NCBI GenBank assembly: GCA_963794165.1
Contig: CAWCCT010000009.1
Coordinates: forward strand, 372,001-436,000
Source: PALSA-350 sp963794165
Lineage (GTDB): Bacteria > Acidobacteriota > Terriglobia > Terriglobales > Acidobacteriaceae
Length of the DNA stretch: 64,000 nucleotides
Direction of reading: 5' to 3'
Shown here: piece after piece, positions 26,531 through 34,661 of the stretch
Layout: each line of letters begins with the position of its first letter
How positions within the stretch are numbered: the stretch's first letter is position 1
Position numbers and translations under genes: made by a program
Notes under the pieces: model-generated
Told to the model about the DNA's origin: nothing
The model's database searches: none
The model's input: the letters and a program-made list of their open reading frames with translations, nothing else

Positions 26531-27244
26531 TCACGAGGATTCCACGGAGCCGCCTTTTGGCCGGTAAGCACCCGCCAGCCTGGAAATCATCACCGCGAGA
26601 TACAAAACCGCCAGAATCGATTCGATCATGGACACCGAGCGGACCTGCGGCGATGTGGCTGCAATGCCCGCCGCGCCGGCCGTCGTCATGCTGCCAAAGC
26701 TGTAATAAATAAAATCGAAAATTTCAGGAACACCATGCGGATAAATCGCTGGATCAAGATAAAAGGCATGGGGCTGGATGATGGCAATGATGGCATAGAG
26801 CCGTGCGAACGAAAATCCAATGATGAGATAAATGCATACCGCCCCGAAAAGCGTTTCCGCGGTGGGCTCTTCGCGCGCAAAGACGCGGCGGAAGATAACA
26901 ACAATAATAAAAACGTCGAATGCGAAGCTGAAAACGATGGTGAAGACCGACGCGGGAACGATCCTGGGGCGAAAAACGATCGCGTGCTCCACCAATGCCG
27001 GACCAGCAAGAACCAGAGCGACAAAGATGAGGCCTCTGCGAAAGCTCACCGCGTAAACGCTCATCAGGGTGACGGCTACGCCGAACATCCGGAACATCTG
27101 ATAACGCGCGCCGCTTTCACCCATGTAAGGGTAGAGAGCCAGGTCTGCAAGCAGAAACAGAAATAGCAAAAAGAACTTGTGCCCGGTAACAGGCAGCATC
27201 CGGCGGGCAGGATTTTTGATCGCGGGTGCCGGTACCGGGGTCAT
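26531..27244 (-). CDS. Two-helix ion-channel-like membrane protein with altered selectivity filter
   Basis: 237 residues with about six membrane helices. The C-terminal part follows the Ion_trans_2 layout: FDFIYYSFGSMTTAGAAG, then SPQVRSVSMIESILAVLYLA, which aligns with the pore helix, filter and last helix of acidobacterial potassium channels. The filter TTVGYGD expected there reads TTAGAAGI, so K+ selectivity is very unlikely. The N-terminal half holds four helices as in other members. ATG 27244 was taken as the start. It reads towards tRNA-Lys. Confidence 0.8.
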   Translation of the reverse strand: MTPVPAPAIKNPARRMLPVTGHKFFLLFLFLLADLALYPYMGESGARYQMFRMFGVAVTLMSVYAVSFRRGLIFVALVLAGPALVEHAIVFRPRIVPASVFTIVFSFAFDVFIIVVIFRRVFAREEPTAETLFGAVCIYLIIGFSFARLYAIIAIIQPHAFYLDPAIYPHGVPEIFDFIYYSFGSMTTAGAAGIAATSPQVRSVSMIESILAVLYLAVMISRLAGAYRPKGGSVESS

Positions 27245-27656
27245 GGTAGAGACAATTGATCCTACACTTGTTCGAGGGTGCGCCGGGTCTTTTAAGTACT
27301 CAGGCTGCCGAAAAGTTAAACATTGCCGGATCCTCGACCAGTGAGGACGGTCGTTGTGTTTCGTCCGATGTACAGGATCTTGCCGCTAGCGAGCACGCGG
27401 CATTCTGGGCGACAAGGGCGAACGGGGCGCTTGGCTTTTTTTATTTTCTTCTGTCGAAATGACACCATCCTGAACGTCACCCCTTATAGAGGCAGCTTAA
27501 AGGTCAAGTTAGCCTTCGACCTGGCGTGGCTATGGGCATTGCTTCGCAATTGGATATTGCCGTCTCCTGGTTCGTAGGCGGCCAATAAACTACGCAGTCT
27601 CGAGTCGCGATTGCATCGCCGCAATCGAGATGTGTTGCGTGACAAGGAGGCGAGTG
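27245..27656. other. Intergenic 412 bp, divergent promoter region
   Basis: Lies between two divergently read genes. Only short, unconvincing frames occur. The AGGAGG at 27645-27650 belongs to the following TPR gene. No repeat of the families seen elsewhere was found. Confidence 0.4.
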
Positions 27657-28475
27657 ATGGGTGAGATTCCCAGTGGCCCGCTCTTCAGTGTGAAACTCTG
27701 CTTCGCAGTTGCCTTGCTTACGTCGGTCGGCATATCCGTAGGACAAGGAACTTCCGCTCCATCGCCGGTTAGCCCTCCCCAAAAAGTAACTGCACCAGTA
27801 TCTGTACCCGAGCGCAAGACTCTCAGCCAGGAGGTGCCGGCTCAAACCAAGGCCGACATCCTGATGGCCCGTGGAGAATACGCGGCTGCGATTTCCGCAT
27901 ACCAGCAATCCGATCTGAAGTCTGCGCTGGTTTGGAACGGTATTGGCATGGCCTACCACCACTTGTATGCTCTCGAGGAGGCGCGAAAGGCTTACGAGCA
28001 CGCGCTTACCATCAATCCGCGCTTCGCCCCGGCTGCCAATAATCTCGCGGCCGTCTATTACGGCCAGCATGAATATAAAGAGGCCGAGCATTGGTACAAG
28101 CGAGCGCTGAAACATACATCAGAGAGTGCGGTGATCTACTGCAACCTGGGTACTGCTTATTTTGGCGACCAGAATTACAAGAAAGGGCTCAAGATGTATC
28201 AAAAGGCCTTTTCTATCGATGAAGAGGTGTTTGCTCCGGACCAGTCCAAGATGGTGGAAGGTGGCGGCTCCCGCGAACAGCGCGTGGCTATCAACTACTA
28301 CATAGCCGAGACGTTCGCCAGTGCAGGCAAGCAGGAACAGGCGCTCTTCTATCTGCGAAAAGCAATGGATGAAGGCTTCAGGGATCGCAAACGCCTCGAC
28401 GAAGATAAGGATTTCGCGACTCTGCGCACCACGCCGCAGTTTCAAGAGTTGCTCAATCAGGAGAATTTGAACTGA
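27657..28475 (+). CDS. Secreted TPR repeat protein
   Basis: 272 residues. ATG 27657 was chosen because a perfect AGGAGG (27645-27650) lies 6 bp upstream. A hydrophobic signal (LCFAVALLTSVGISVGQ) precedes a Pro/Val-rich linker and at least four TPR units: ADILMARGEYAAAISAYQQS, GMAYHHLYALEEARKAYEHA, AAVYYGQHEYKEAEHWYKRA and GTAYFGDQNYKKGLKMYQKA. The C-terminal end (AMDEGFRDRKRLDEDKDFAT) is typical of TPR proteins with a terminal DUF-like cap. Probably periplasmic; partner unknown. Confidence 0.85.
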   Translation: MGEIPSGPLFSVKLCFAVALLTSVGISVGQGTSAPSPVSPPQKVTAPVSVPERKTLSQEVPAQTKADILMARGEYAAAISAYQQSDLKSALVWNGIGMAYHHLYALEEARKAYEHALTINPRFAPAANNLAAVYYGQHEYKEAEHWYKRALKHTSESAVIYCNLGTAYFGDQNYKKGLKMYQKAFSIDEEVFAPDQSKMVEGGGSREQRVAINYYIAETFASAGKQEQALFYLRKAMDEGFRDRKRLDEDKDFATLRTTPQFQELLNQENLN

Positions 28476-28520
28476 GCCCCGGGTGCGATGTCTCCCATCA
28501 CGAAGACAACACCAGCGCTA

Positions 28521-28551
28521 AAAAAGCGGGTGCGATTCGCATCGCACCCGC
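28521..28551 (-). terminator. Intrinsic terminator of the BON gene
   Basis: On the minus strand GCGGGTGCGAT and ATCGCACCCGC form an 11-bp stem with a 4-base loop, followed by TTTTT at 28525-28521. It lies 31 bp after the stop of the BON gene and in the gap to the convergent TPR gene. Confidence 0.85.
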
Positions 28552-28581
28552 CGCGAAAGCTTCTCATCGAAGGCTTGCGCA

Positions 28582-29364
28582 CTAATTCTTTTCCGAGCTG
28601 TTTGCGACCTTAAGATCGTTGGTCACTTTAAATATTCCAGGAACGGAATTGGCGCGTATTCCAGCAACATCCTTATCCATCTCACTGTCGACTACGCCGT
28701 AGAGTGTCACGTTGCCGTTTTGCACCGAGATGCGGATGGGCTTTGCCGGATCCATAGCGTACTTGCTGAGCGTCGGATATCCGTAGAGCGTCCGGAACAG
28801 CTGCACGCGCGAGCGGTCATCCATCGACGAAAGCGGATCGACCCGGACCTCGTTGACGACATTCTTCACGCCCGGCGTGTTGGCTGCCAGCGCCAAGGCT
28901 GAGGATGCATCGACAGGCCCGTAGGCGTGACCCGATAGTGTCGCAGTTCCATCCTGCACCTGCACCGAAATCGCGTTGAACGGCGTCGTGCCATATCCGA
29001 TGCGGTCATAGGAAATGGCTTTGACGAGCTTCGCTTCCAGCGCGGAATCGGGAACATTTGAACTTGCGACTTGGATCTCGTTTGTCACGGCGTGCACGCC
29101 CTTGATTTTATGCGTGCGCTTATCCGCCTCTTGCTTCAGTGCGAACAGTGGTACGGTTCCGGTCAGGGTAACGACTCCTTCGTGAGCGGTAGCCTGAACG
29201 CCTTTCAGGTTCGTCTTGTTCAACGCCTTGTTCAAGACTTCGGCCTGCAGGTTAGTGTCGTTCTGGGCAGGCGGCACGGCGGCAACCGCGTACGGTAAAG
29301 CGGCAACGGACGCTCCCAGGACCAAGGCCAGTACGGGAATTAACCTACGATTTGGACGTTTCAT
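28582..29364 (-). CDS. Secreted protein with three BON domains
   Basis: 260 residues from ATG 29364, which has AGGAGA about 10 bp upstream. Signal peptide LIPVLALVLGASVAALPYAVA is split by cleavage near residue 27. Three BON domains follow: one around GVQATAHEGVVTLTGTVPLF, one around ISVQVQDGTATLSGHAYGPV, and one around IRISVQNGNVTLYGVVDSEM. BON domains (as in OsmY) bind phospholipid surfaces and protect the envelope under osmotic stress. The gene ends in a strong terminator and is probably monocistronic. Confidence 0.9.
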   Translation of the reverse strand: MKRPNRRLIPVLALVLGASVAALPYAVAAVPPAQNDTNLQAEVLNKALNKTNLKGVQATAHEGVVTLTGTVPLFALKQEADKRTHKIKGVHAVTNEIQVASSNVPDSALEAKLVKAISYDRIGYGTTPFNAISVQVQDGTATLSGHAYGPVDASSALALAANTPGVKNVVNEVRVDPLSSMDDRSRVQLFRTLYGYPTLSKYAMDPAKPIRISVQNGNVTLYGVVDSEMDKDVAGIRANSVPGIFKVTNDLKVANSSEKN

Positions 29365-29632
29365 TTTGTGTGGTTCTCCTATGTTGTTCTTCGACGGCAA
29401 TAACAGGCCGGTCAATCATGCGACGCGAGGTCGCCACCGCGTCGCGCGATTTGGCGTGACTCGGGGCTTGGCAAGAATGACACGCTGAAAGAAGCTAGGA
29501 TGCGGGCCTGGCGTTCCCAAGTGAAGGCCGCAATTAAATTGCTATGTCTAAGTTGCTTCCATCGGATTGACTCATCCCGCTGATTGTTTGAACCCGCAAC
29601 GTGGCAAAGAGTTTCGCTACGATTGTCCCTCC

Positions 29633-30100
29633 ATGTTCGAAAAGCGAAGGCCTTCCTTCATTGAGAATGCAATCGCCAACCTCAGCCCCGAGATGACCCG
29701 AGGCAGCATTACCGGCCAGGTCAAGGCCCTCTCCATGATCGTGGCCTTGCGAAACTTCATCCCCGACCGCCCCGCCACCTCTTCGGAGAAAAAATCCCCC
29801 CCTGCGCCCATCCACCACCAAATCTATGAAGCTGCTTGCCCGCCCCGGCCTGCCGTGGGGCTAAACAAGGAAGAAGATTCGCCTACCGAGCCCGCCAGTC
29901 CCGGCGTTCCGCGGAAGTCCGCTCCCAGCTCAACGGAAGAGGCGCCTCCGAGCCCTGGCCCCAGCCAGTCCACCTTCGAAGACACCGTTAGCTCTTCGGA
30001 AGCACCGCCCGTGGTCCCTTACGCCCCCGTCCGCGGTTCTGTTCCAGGCATGAGAATGGGTTTCTCTATAAAAAAGAATCCCTTGGCCTACCCCCGCTGA
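29633..30100 (+). CDS. Hypothetical Pro/Ser-rich protein
   Basis: A possible 155-residue protein from ATG 29633 starting MFEKRRPSFIENAIANLSPE. The second half is rich in Pro, Ser and Glu and looks disordered. No motif was recognised and no good ribosome-binding site is seen. The frame may be real because it fills an otherwise empty 800-bp gap, but evidence is weak. The stretch 29365-29632 before it holds no gene I can support. Confidence 0.4.
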   Translation: MFEKRRPSFIENAIANLSPEMTRGSITGQVKALSMIVALRNFIPDRPATSSEKKSPPAPIHHQIYEAACPPRPAVGLNKEEDSPTEPASPGVPRKSAPSSTEEAPPSPGPSQSTFEDTVSSSEAPPVVPYAPVRGSVPGMRMGFSIKKNPLAYPR

Positions 30101-30176
30101 GATGCCAATCCGCAAAACGACCCAAAAATATCAAATTTTACAAATTGTCTGCCGGCTAAACGCCACCGCGCACGAT

Positions 30177-30758
30177 CTACTTGAGCGGACGTGAGCCCGC
30201 GATGAGGATATCTACTAGCCTTCTTGCGCTTTGCTGCCAATCAGCGCCGGAGCCCACATGCGAGACGCCGATCAGCGCCCGAAGCAGGTCGAATGCCTCC
30301 AGATCTCTTCGCAGATCGCCGCTCCTCTTGGCGCGCTTCACCAGCTCATCGATCGCGCCCTGGATCAGGCTGCGTGAACCTTCATAGAGCCTGGACGGCC
30401 CTCCGATCATGCTATTGAGAGCAGGCGCAATAATGTGCTTCGCAGCGATGTAATCGACCAACAGCAACATCCACGCTCGAAGGGCTTCGATCGGGGACAT
30501 CGTCTCGGCGAAGCGGCCGGCCGCTGCCGCGAGTTTCTCCACCTCGTTCCGGTAAACACCTTCGATCAGCGCATCCCGCGTAGGGAAATGGCGATATAAA
30601 GTACCAGCTCCAACTCCCGCCTGCTTCGCGATTGCGTCCAGACTGGCATCGGCACCCTGGCGGGTAAAGGCTCCCTTCGCGACTTCAAGAATACGATCGC
30701 GGTTGCGGAGCGCGTCTGTACGCGGTTTCCGGGCGGGCGTGAGACGCTTCTTCGTCAT
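30177..30758 (-). CDS. TetR/AcrR family transcriptional regulator
   Basis: 193 residues from ATG 30758; a longer reading from 30815 would start inside a palindrome. The N-terminal HTH domain is clear: LEVAKGAFTRQGADASLDAI, then KQAGVGAGTLYRHFPTRDAL. The ligand-binding domain has the C-terminal helix pattern seen in SDR-linked regulators (RRDLEAFDLLRALIGVSHVG). It is divergent from three reductase genes, and two matching 15-bp palindromes sit in the gap, so it likely represses itself and that operon. Confidence 0.9.
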   Translation of the reverse strand: MTKKRLTPARKPRTDALRNRDRILEVAKGAFTRQGADASLDAIAKQAGVGAGTLYRHFPTRDALIEGVYRNEVEKLAAAAGRFAETMSPIEALRAWMLLLVDYIAAKHIIAPALNSMIGGPSRLYEGSRSLIQGAIDELVKRAKRSGDLRRDLEAFDLLRALIGVSHVGSGADWQQSARRLVDILIAGSRPLK

Positions 30759-30776
30759 CTCCAAAATTCTTGCAAC

Positions 30777-30820
30777 CGGAGGTAGTCTCCGCTTATCTAT
30801 TAATTCGGAGATCATCTCCG
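30777..30820. promoter_or_regulatory. Two 15-bp palindromes, likely TetR operators
   Basis: CGGAGGTAGTCTCCG (30777-30791) and CGGAGATCATCTCCG (30806-30820) share the pattern CGGAG-N5-CTCCG and lie 29 bp apart, centre to centre, in the divergent gap between the TetR gene and the reductase operon. Regular near-identical palindromes at this place are strong candidates for the regulator's binding sites. Confidence 0.7.
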
Positions 30821-30879
30821 TTTTAGTTGAGGCTGCAGCCTTTCGTCAACGCTGGTTGTAAAAAGATCAGGAGGTACAT

Positions 30880-31767
30880 ATGCGTGTATTCGTTACCGGT
30901 GCTAGCGGATTCATCGGTTCCGCCGTAGTGAAAGAACTCATCGGTGCCAGCCACCAGGTCCTCGGGATGACGAGGTCGGATGCGGGCGCAAAGTCGCTTG
31001 AAGCCGCCGGCGCTCAGCCGCATCGAGGCGATCTGGAAGACGTGGAAAGCCTGCGCAGCGGAGCAGCCGCGTCTGATGCCGTGATCCACACCGCCTTCCG
31101 GCACGACTGGTCCAGCTTCGCGCAAAGCTGCAAGTTGGACAAGCGCGCCATCGAGGCCATCGGCGCCGTGCTCCAGGGCTCCAGCCGTCCGTTTATCGTC
31201 AGCTCCGGAGTCGGAGTGGCTCAAGGCCGCACCGCTACCGAGGACGATCCACCGTTGTCCCCTTCCCCATCCCTTCCTCGTGTATCAGAGGCGACGGCTA
31301 TCGCACTGGTGGAGCGCGGAGTTGGCGCGTCCGTGATGCGCCTGCCGCAGGTCCACGACACCGTAAAACAGGGCCTCGTAACCCCCCTGGTCGCTATAGC
31401 CCGCGAGAAGGGCGTCTCTGCATATGTCGGCGATGGTCAGAACCGCTGGCCTGCCGCGCATGTGCTCGACGCCGCCCGTCTCTACCGCCTTGCCGTGGAA
31501 AAAGGCACTGCGGGGGCCCGGTATCACGCCGTCGCCGAAGAGGGTGTCCGGCTCAAAGACATCGCCGCCGCCATCGGCCGCGGGCTGAATGTGCCCGTCA
31601 CTTCCATCTCGAGGGAACAGGCCCAGGAGCATTTCGGCTTTTTCGGGTTCTTCGCAGGGAGGGATAGCCCGGTCTCCAGCGCGCGAACCCGGGAACAACT
31701 GGGCTGGAACCCTACCGGCCCCTCTCTTCTCACCGATCTTGGGAACATGCGCTATTCCCAGGTCTGA
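30880..31767 (+). CDS. NAD(P)-dependent epimerase/reductase-like SDR
   Basis: 295 residues of the atypical/extended SDR class. The nucleotide site is VFVTGASGFIGSAVVKELIG (residues 3-22). The usual YxxxK catalytic pair is not obvious where expected (FIVSSGVGVAQGR, then RVSEATAIALVERG), so it may be an atypical member acting as an NAD(P)H sensor or reductase. AGGAGG is 6 bp before ATG 30880. First gene of a three-gene reductase operon divergent from TetR. Confidence 0.88.
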   Translation: MRVFVTGASGFIGSAVVKELIGASHQVLGMTRSDAGAKSLEAAGAQPHRGDLEDVESLRSGAAASDAVIHTAFRHDWSSFAQSCKLDKRAIEAIGAVLQGSSRPFIVSSGVGVAQGRTATEDDPPLSPSPSLPRVSEATAIALVERGVGASVMRLPQVHDTVKQGLVTPLVAIAREKGVSAYVGDGQNRWPAAHVLDAARLYRLAVEKGTAGARYHAVAEEGVRLKDIAAAIGRGLNVPVTSISREQAQEHFGFFGFFAGRDSPVSSARTREQLGWNPTGPSLLTDLGNMRYSQV

Positions 31768-31853
31768 ACCACTTCTGGGTCTGAACAATATCGAACCGCA
31801 CCAGCAAGCGGCTCAATCAACTCTGCAGAGAGATCCGCAACGGAGGAATTGAC

Positions 31854-32693
31854 ATGAAAAAGACATGGTTCATCACCGGAGCCTCACGCGGGTTCGGCCG
31901 CATCTGGGCCGAGGCAGCTCTCGAATGCGGTGATCGGGTCACAGCGACCGCGCGCAAACTGGCAGACGTCGCCGATCTCGCGGAACGCTTCGGCGACACG
32001 GTGCTGCCCCTCGCCCTCGACGTCACCGACTCCACGCAGGTGCGCCAGGTGGTTCAGCAGGCATACGAACACTTCGGCAGGCTGGACGTTCTTGTCAACA
32101 ATGCAGGCGTGAGCCTGCTCGCCGCCGTGGAGGAAGCCAGCGACGAGCAAATTCGCGACTTGTTCGATGCCAACTATCTCGGAATGGTCCGGGTCCTCCG
32201 TGCTGCTCTGCCTCTGCTACGGCAGCAGGGAAGCGGGCACATCCTCGGTGTCTCCAGCGGCCTCGGAATTGGGACGTTGCCGCTCATCGGCTTCTACTCC
32301 GCCACGAAATGGGCAGTCGAAGCGCTCCACGAATCGCTGGCGCAGGAGGTCAGGCCGTTCGGCCTCCGCGTGACGATCGTCGAGCCGGGCGCCTACGCCA
32401 CCGACTTCGGTAAATCCGCGAAGGTCGCCGATGTTCTGGAACCATACGGCGACTTCCGAAAGCGATTCATGGAGAGATTGACTAGCCTGGAACGCGGCGA
32501 TCCCAAAGCCACCGCAGAAGCCATCCTCAAGCTTGTGGACGCGAATGATCCGCCTCTGCGGCTGGTGCTTGGTTCGGCAGTTCTGCCGGGGGCTCGCGCC
32601 TTATACGCGGATCGCATCGCCACCTGGGAGGCGTGGGAAGACGTCTCGAACGCGGCCCAGGGCCAGCCCATGAAAACCTCAATTGCTTCGTAA
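31854..32693 (+). CDS. Short-chain dehydrogenase/reductase
   Basis: 279 residues, classical SDR. Nucleotide site TWFITGASRGFGRIWAEAAL; structural motif LVNNAG; catalytic Ser in GVSSGLG and YSATK as the YxxxK pair. The C-terminal EPGAYATDFG segment is typical. Substrate unknown. GAGGA lies before ATG 31854. Part of the TetR-linked operon, 86 bp after the first gene. Confidence 0.92.
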   Translation: MKKTWFITGASRGFGRIWAEAALECGDRVTATARKLADVADLAERFGDTVLPLALDVTDSTQVRQVVQQAYEHFGRLDVLVNNAGVSLLAAVEEASDEQIRDLFDANYLGMVRVLRAALPLLRQQGSGHILGVSSGLGIGTLPLIGFYSATKWAVEALHESLAQEVRPFGLRVTIVEPGAYATDFGKSAKVADVLEPYGDFRKRFMERLTSLERGDPKATAEAILKLVDANDPPLRLVLGSAVLPGARALYADRIATWEAWEDVSNAAQGQPMKTSIAS

Positions 32694-32720
32694 TCGCTCA
32701 GACAAAGGAGCCGGAAATAT

Positions 32721-33476
32721 ATGACCGAACAAATCGCTATCATCACGGGCGGAAGCCGCGGACTAGGCCGCAGCACCGCCCTCAATCTCGCGCAGCGCGG
32801 GGTGGATATTCTCTTTACCTGGCGCGCCAACCAGAAAGAAGCGGAGAGCCTGACCCGCGAAGTGGAAGCAATGGGCCGCAAAGCTGCGGCCCTTCGCCTC
32901 GACACCGGTGACACGCGCCTCTTTGATGCGTTCGTCGCTGAAGTCCGCAAAACGCTCGAAAGCTGGGGCCGCGATCGCTTCGATTACCTTGTGAACAACG
33001 CCGGCAACTCGCAGCACATAAACTTCGACAAGGTGACCGAGGCAGACTTCGATGCGGTGGTCAACGTTCACTTCAAGGGTGTCTTCTTCCTGACGCAAAA
33101 ACTGTTGCCGTTGATTAACGATGGCGGCCGCATCGTAAATATCTCCTCCGGCCTCGCGCGTGTCTCCTTGCCCGGCAGCTCCGTCTACGGCGCCGCTAAG
33201 GGCGCGGTCGAAGTTCTCACCCGCTACATGGCGAAGGAACTCGGCCCGCGCGGCATCACTGCGAATGTCGTCGCACCCGGAGCCATCCAGACGGACTTCA
33301 GCGGTGGTATGGTGCGCGACAACCCGGAAGTCAACAAGATGATAGCGAATATGACTGCCCTGGGGCGTGCCGGTGTGCCGGACGATATCGGTCCGATGAT
33401 CGCGGCGCTTCTCTCAGACGACAATCGCTGGATCAACGGTCAGCGGATTGAAGTATCGGGCGGAATGGCGCTTTAG
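32721..33476 (+). CDS. Short-chain dehydrogenase/reductase
   Basis: 251 residues, FabG-like classical SDR. Nucleotide site IITGGSRGLGRSTALNLAQR; YLVNNAGNS; catalytic Ser in NISSG and YGAAKGAVEVLTRYMAKELG; C-terminal DDNRWINGQRIEVSGGMAL. Usually acts as a tetramer. AAAGGAG is 11 bp upstream of ATG 32721. Last gene of the TetR-linked set. It is likely an NADPH-dependent carbonyl reductase; the substrate is unknown. Confidence 0.93.
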   Translation: MTEQIAIITGGSRGLGRSTALNLAQRGVDILFTWRANQKEAESLTREVEAMGRKAAALRLDTGDTRLFDAFVAEVRKTLESWGRDRFDYLVNNAGNSQHINFDKVTEADFDAVVNVHFKGVFFLTQKLLPLINDGGRIVNISSGLARVSLPGSSVYGAAKGAVEVLTRYMAKELGPRGITANVVAPGAIQTDFSGGMVRDNPEVNKMIANMTALGRAGVPDDIGPMIAALLSDDNRWINGQRIEVSGGMAL

Positions 33477-33553
33477 ACCAGCGATAGCCGCCCATGGGCA
33501 AGAGGCCAAAGATGACCAGACTTGTCCAAATTAGGTTTTCGACGGGCTATTCT

Positions 33554-33963
33554 GTACGAAGGGCACGGCTTCAGCCGTGCCATAAACCTCTGCATGGATG
33601 GCTAAAAGTCTGCGTGAGAACTAGCGAGAGTTGTGTGTGGGGCTGGGGCGCACTGCAGATCCCTCGGCTGCGCTCGGGATGACAAAGGGAAGGGCGGCGC
33701 TTCCATGGACAGTTATTGCGAAACAGACGCTGCCCAAAACGCTGCCCCCCTTTGTCATCCCGAGCGCAGCCGAGGGATCTGCAGTGCGCCCCGGCCCCAC
33801 ACACAACTCTCGCTAGTTCTCACGCAGACTCTTTAGCCGCTGAGGTACGGTTGTTACAGGATAGATTCTATTCAGGTTTATGCATGGAAACGCGTACCTC
33901 AGGGGCTAAAGCCCTCACTGGCTCCGGTTCTGAGCGGCACGGCTAAAGCCGTGCCCTTCGTAC
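33554..33963. repeat. Nested long inverted repeat (90-bp arms) in a convergent gap
   Basis: Outer arms 33554-33581 and 33936-33963 pair with two mismatches (GGCACGGC...GCCGTGCC core). Inner arms of about 90 bp (33600-33689 and 33748-33838) pair almost perfectly around a 58-bp loop and contain the TCGGGATGACAAAGGG core also found near 6.4 and 6.6 kb. A further AGGGGCTAAAGCCCT palindrome is at 33901-33915. The gap 33477-34115 lies between convergent genes and has no credible gene; frames in it are repeat-derived. Confidence 0.9.
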
Positions 33964-34115
33964 GGAGCCCTCCTTCTCTGCGGAAGTGGTGCCGTTCGTC
34001 CTACACTTCTCGACACCAACCTGGTTTCGCAGTCCCCGCTCGCAACACCAGCTTGTCCAAATAACCAACAATACAGCGTTGACCTTCCGCTAATTTGGAC
34101 AACTTTGAAAGATGA

Positions 34116-34562
34116 TTACCTGCTAACGGATCCCACGATTAGAAACGCGAAAGCTATCGTGAGCAGTACAACACGCCAGCGGTGAAGCAGATCCCATCTA
34201 CGCCGGTACATCTTCCAATCGGGAGGCGGAGTGGACTTAATACGGTTGTTGATTGGCACCAGGGCGGTGACCGAATACAAAGACGCCAACATCCACAGAA
34301 CGGCCGATGTAGCGATCCAGATCGGTAGGTGGCCAGATTGGTGCCATTGGATTACAACCTCGGCCAGAGTAAGTAAAAATACAAGAATGTACCAAAACGG
34401 CATGAATCTCCCCAGCACACCAGCAAGGGCGCTTGTGGCTGGCAGATGAACATCATCCGGAAGTTTATCGAGCGTTGGATGAACAAACGCGGCGATCGCC
34501 AGTTCAGATCCAACCATCAATCCAGCGACGATAATTGCAACGACATTGAGGGCTTCGATCAT
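34116..34562 (-). CDS. DUF1772 family membrane protein
   Basis: 148 residues, four membrane helices: VVAIIVAGLMVGSELAIAAF, FWYILVFLLTLAEVVIQW, WIATSAVLWMLASLYSVTAL and WRVVLLTIAFAFLIVGSV. The signature VPINNRI...W...W...HRWR is that of DUF1772, a family that includes anthrone oxygenases in fungi. Bacterial function is unknown. ATG 34562 follows GGGGGGATTT; an ATG at 34580 is possible. Confidence 0.85.
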   Translation of the reverse strand: MIEALNVVAIIVAGLMVGSELAIAAFVHPTLDKLPDDVHLPATSALAGVLGRFMPFWYILVFLLTLAEVVIQWHQSGHLPIWIATSAVLWMLASLYSVTALVPINNRIKSTPPPDWKMYRRRWDLLHRWRVVLLTIAFAFLIVGSVSR

Positions 34563-34661
34563 AAATCCCCCCACAAACAACCGAGCTGTTCACTTTCTCA
34601 TGATGAAACAGCACAGGTGGTGAAAGCGCGATGGTGCGCTTTCGTGTCCGGCCTCGGGTCC

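Noticed and set aside
33571..33946. Several short frames with repeated CHPERSRG-like peptides
   Set aside because: They are translations of the inverted repeat arms on both strands.
33522..34102. Complete insertion sequence
   Set aside because: Inverted ends exist but no transposase frame and no clear target duplication were found.
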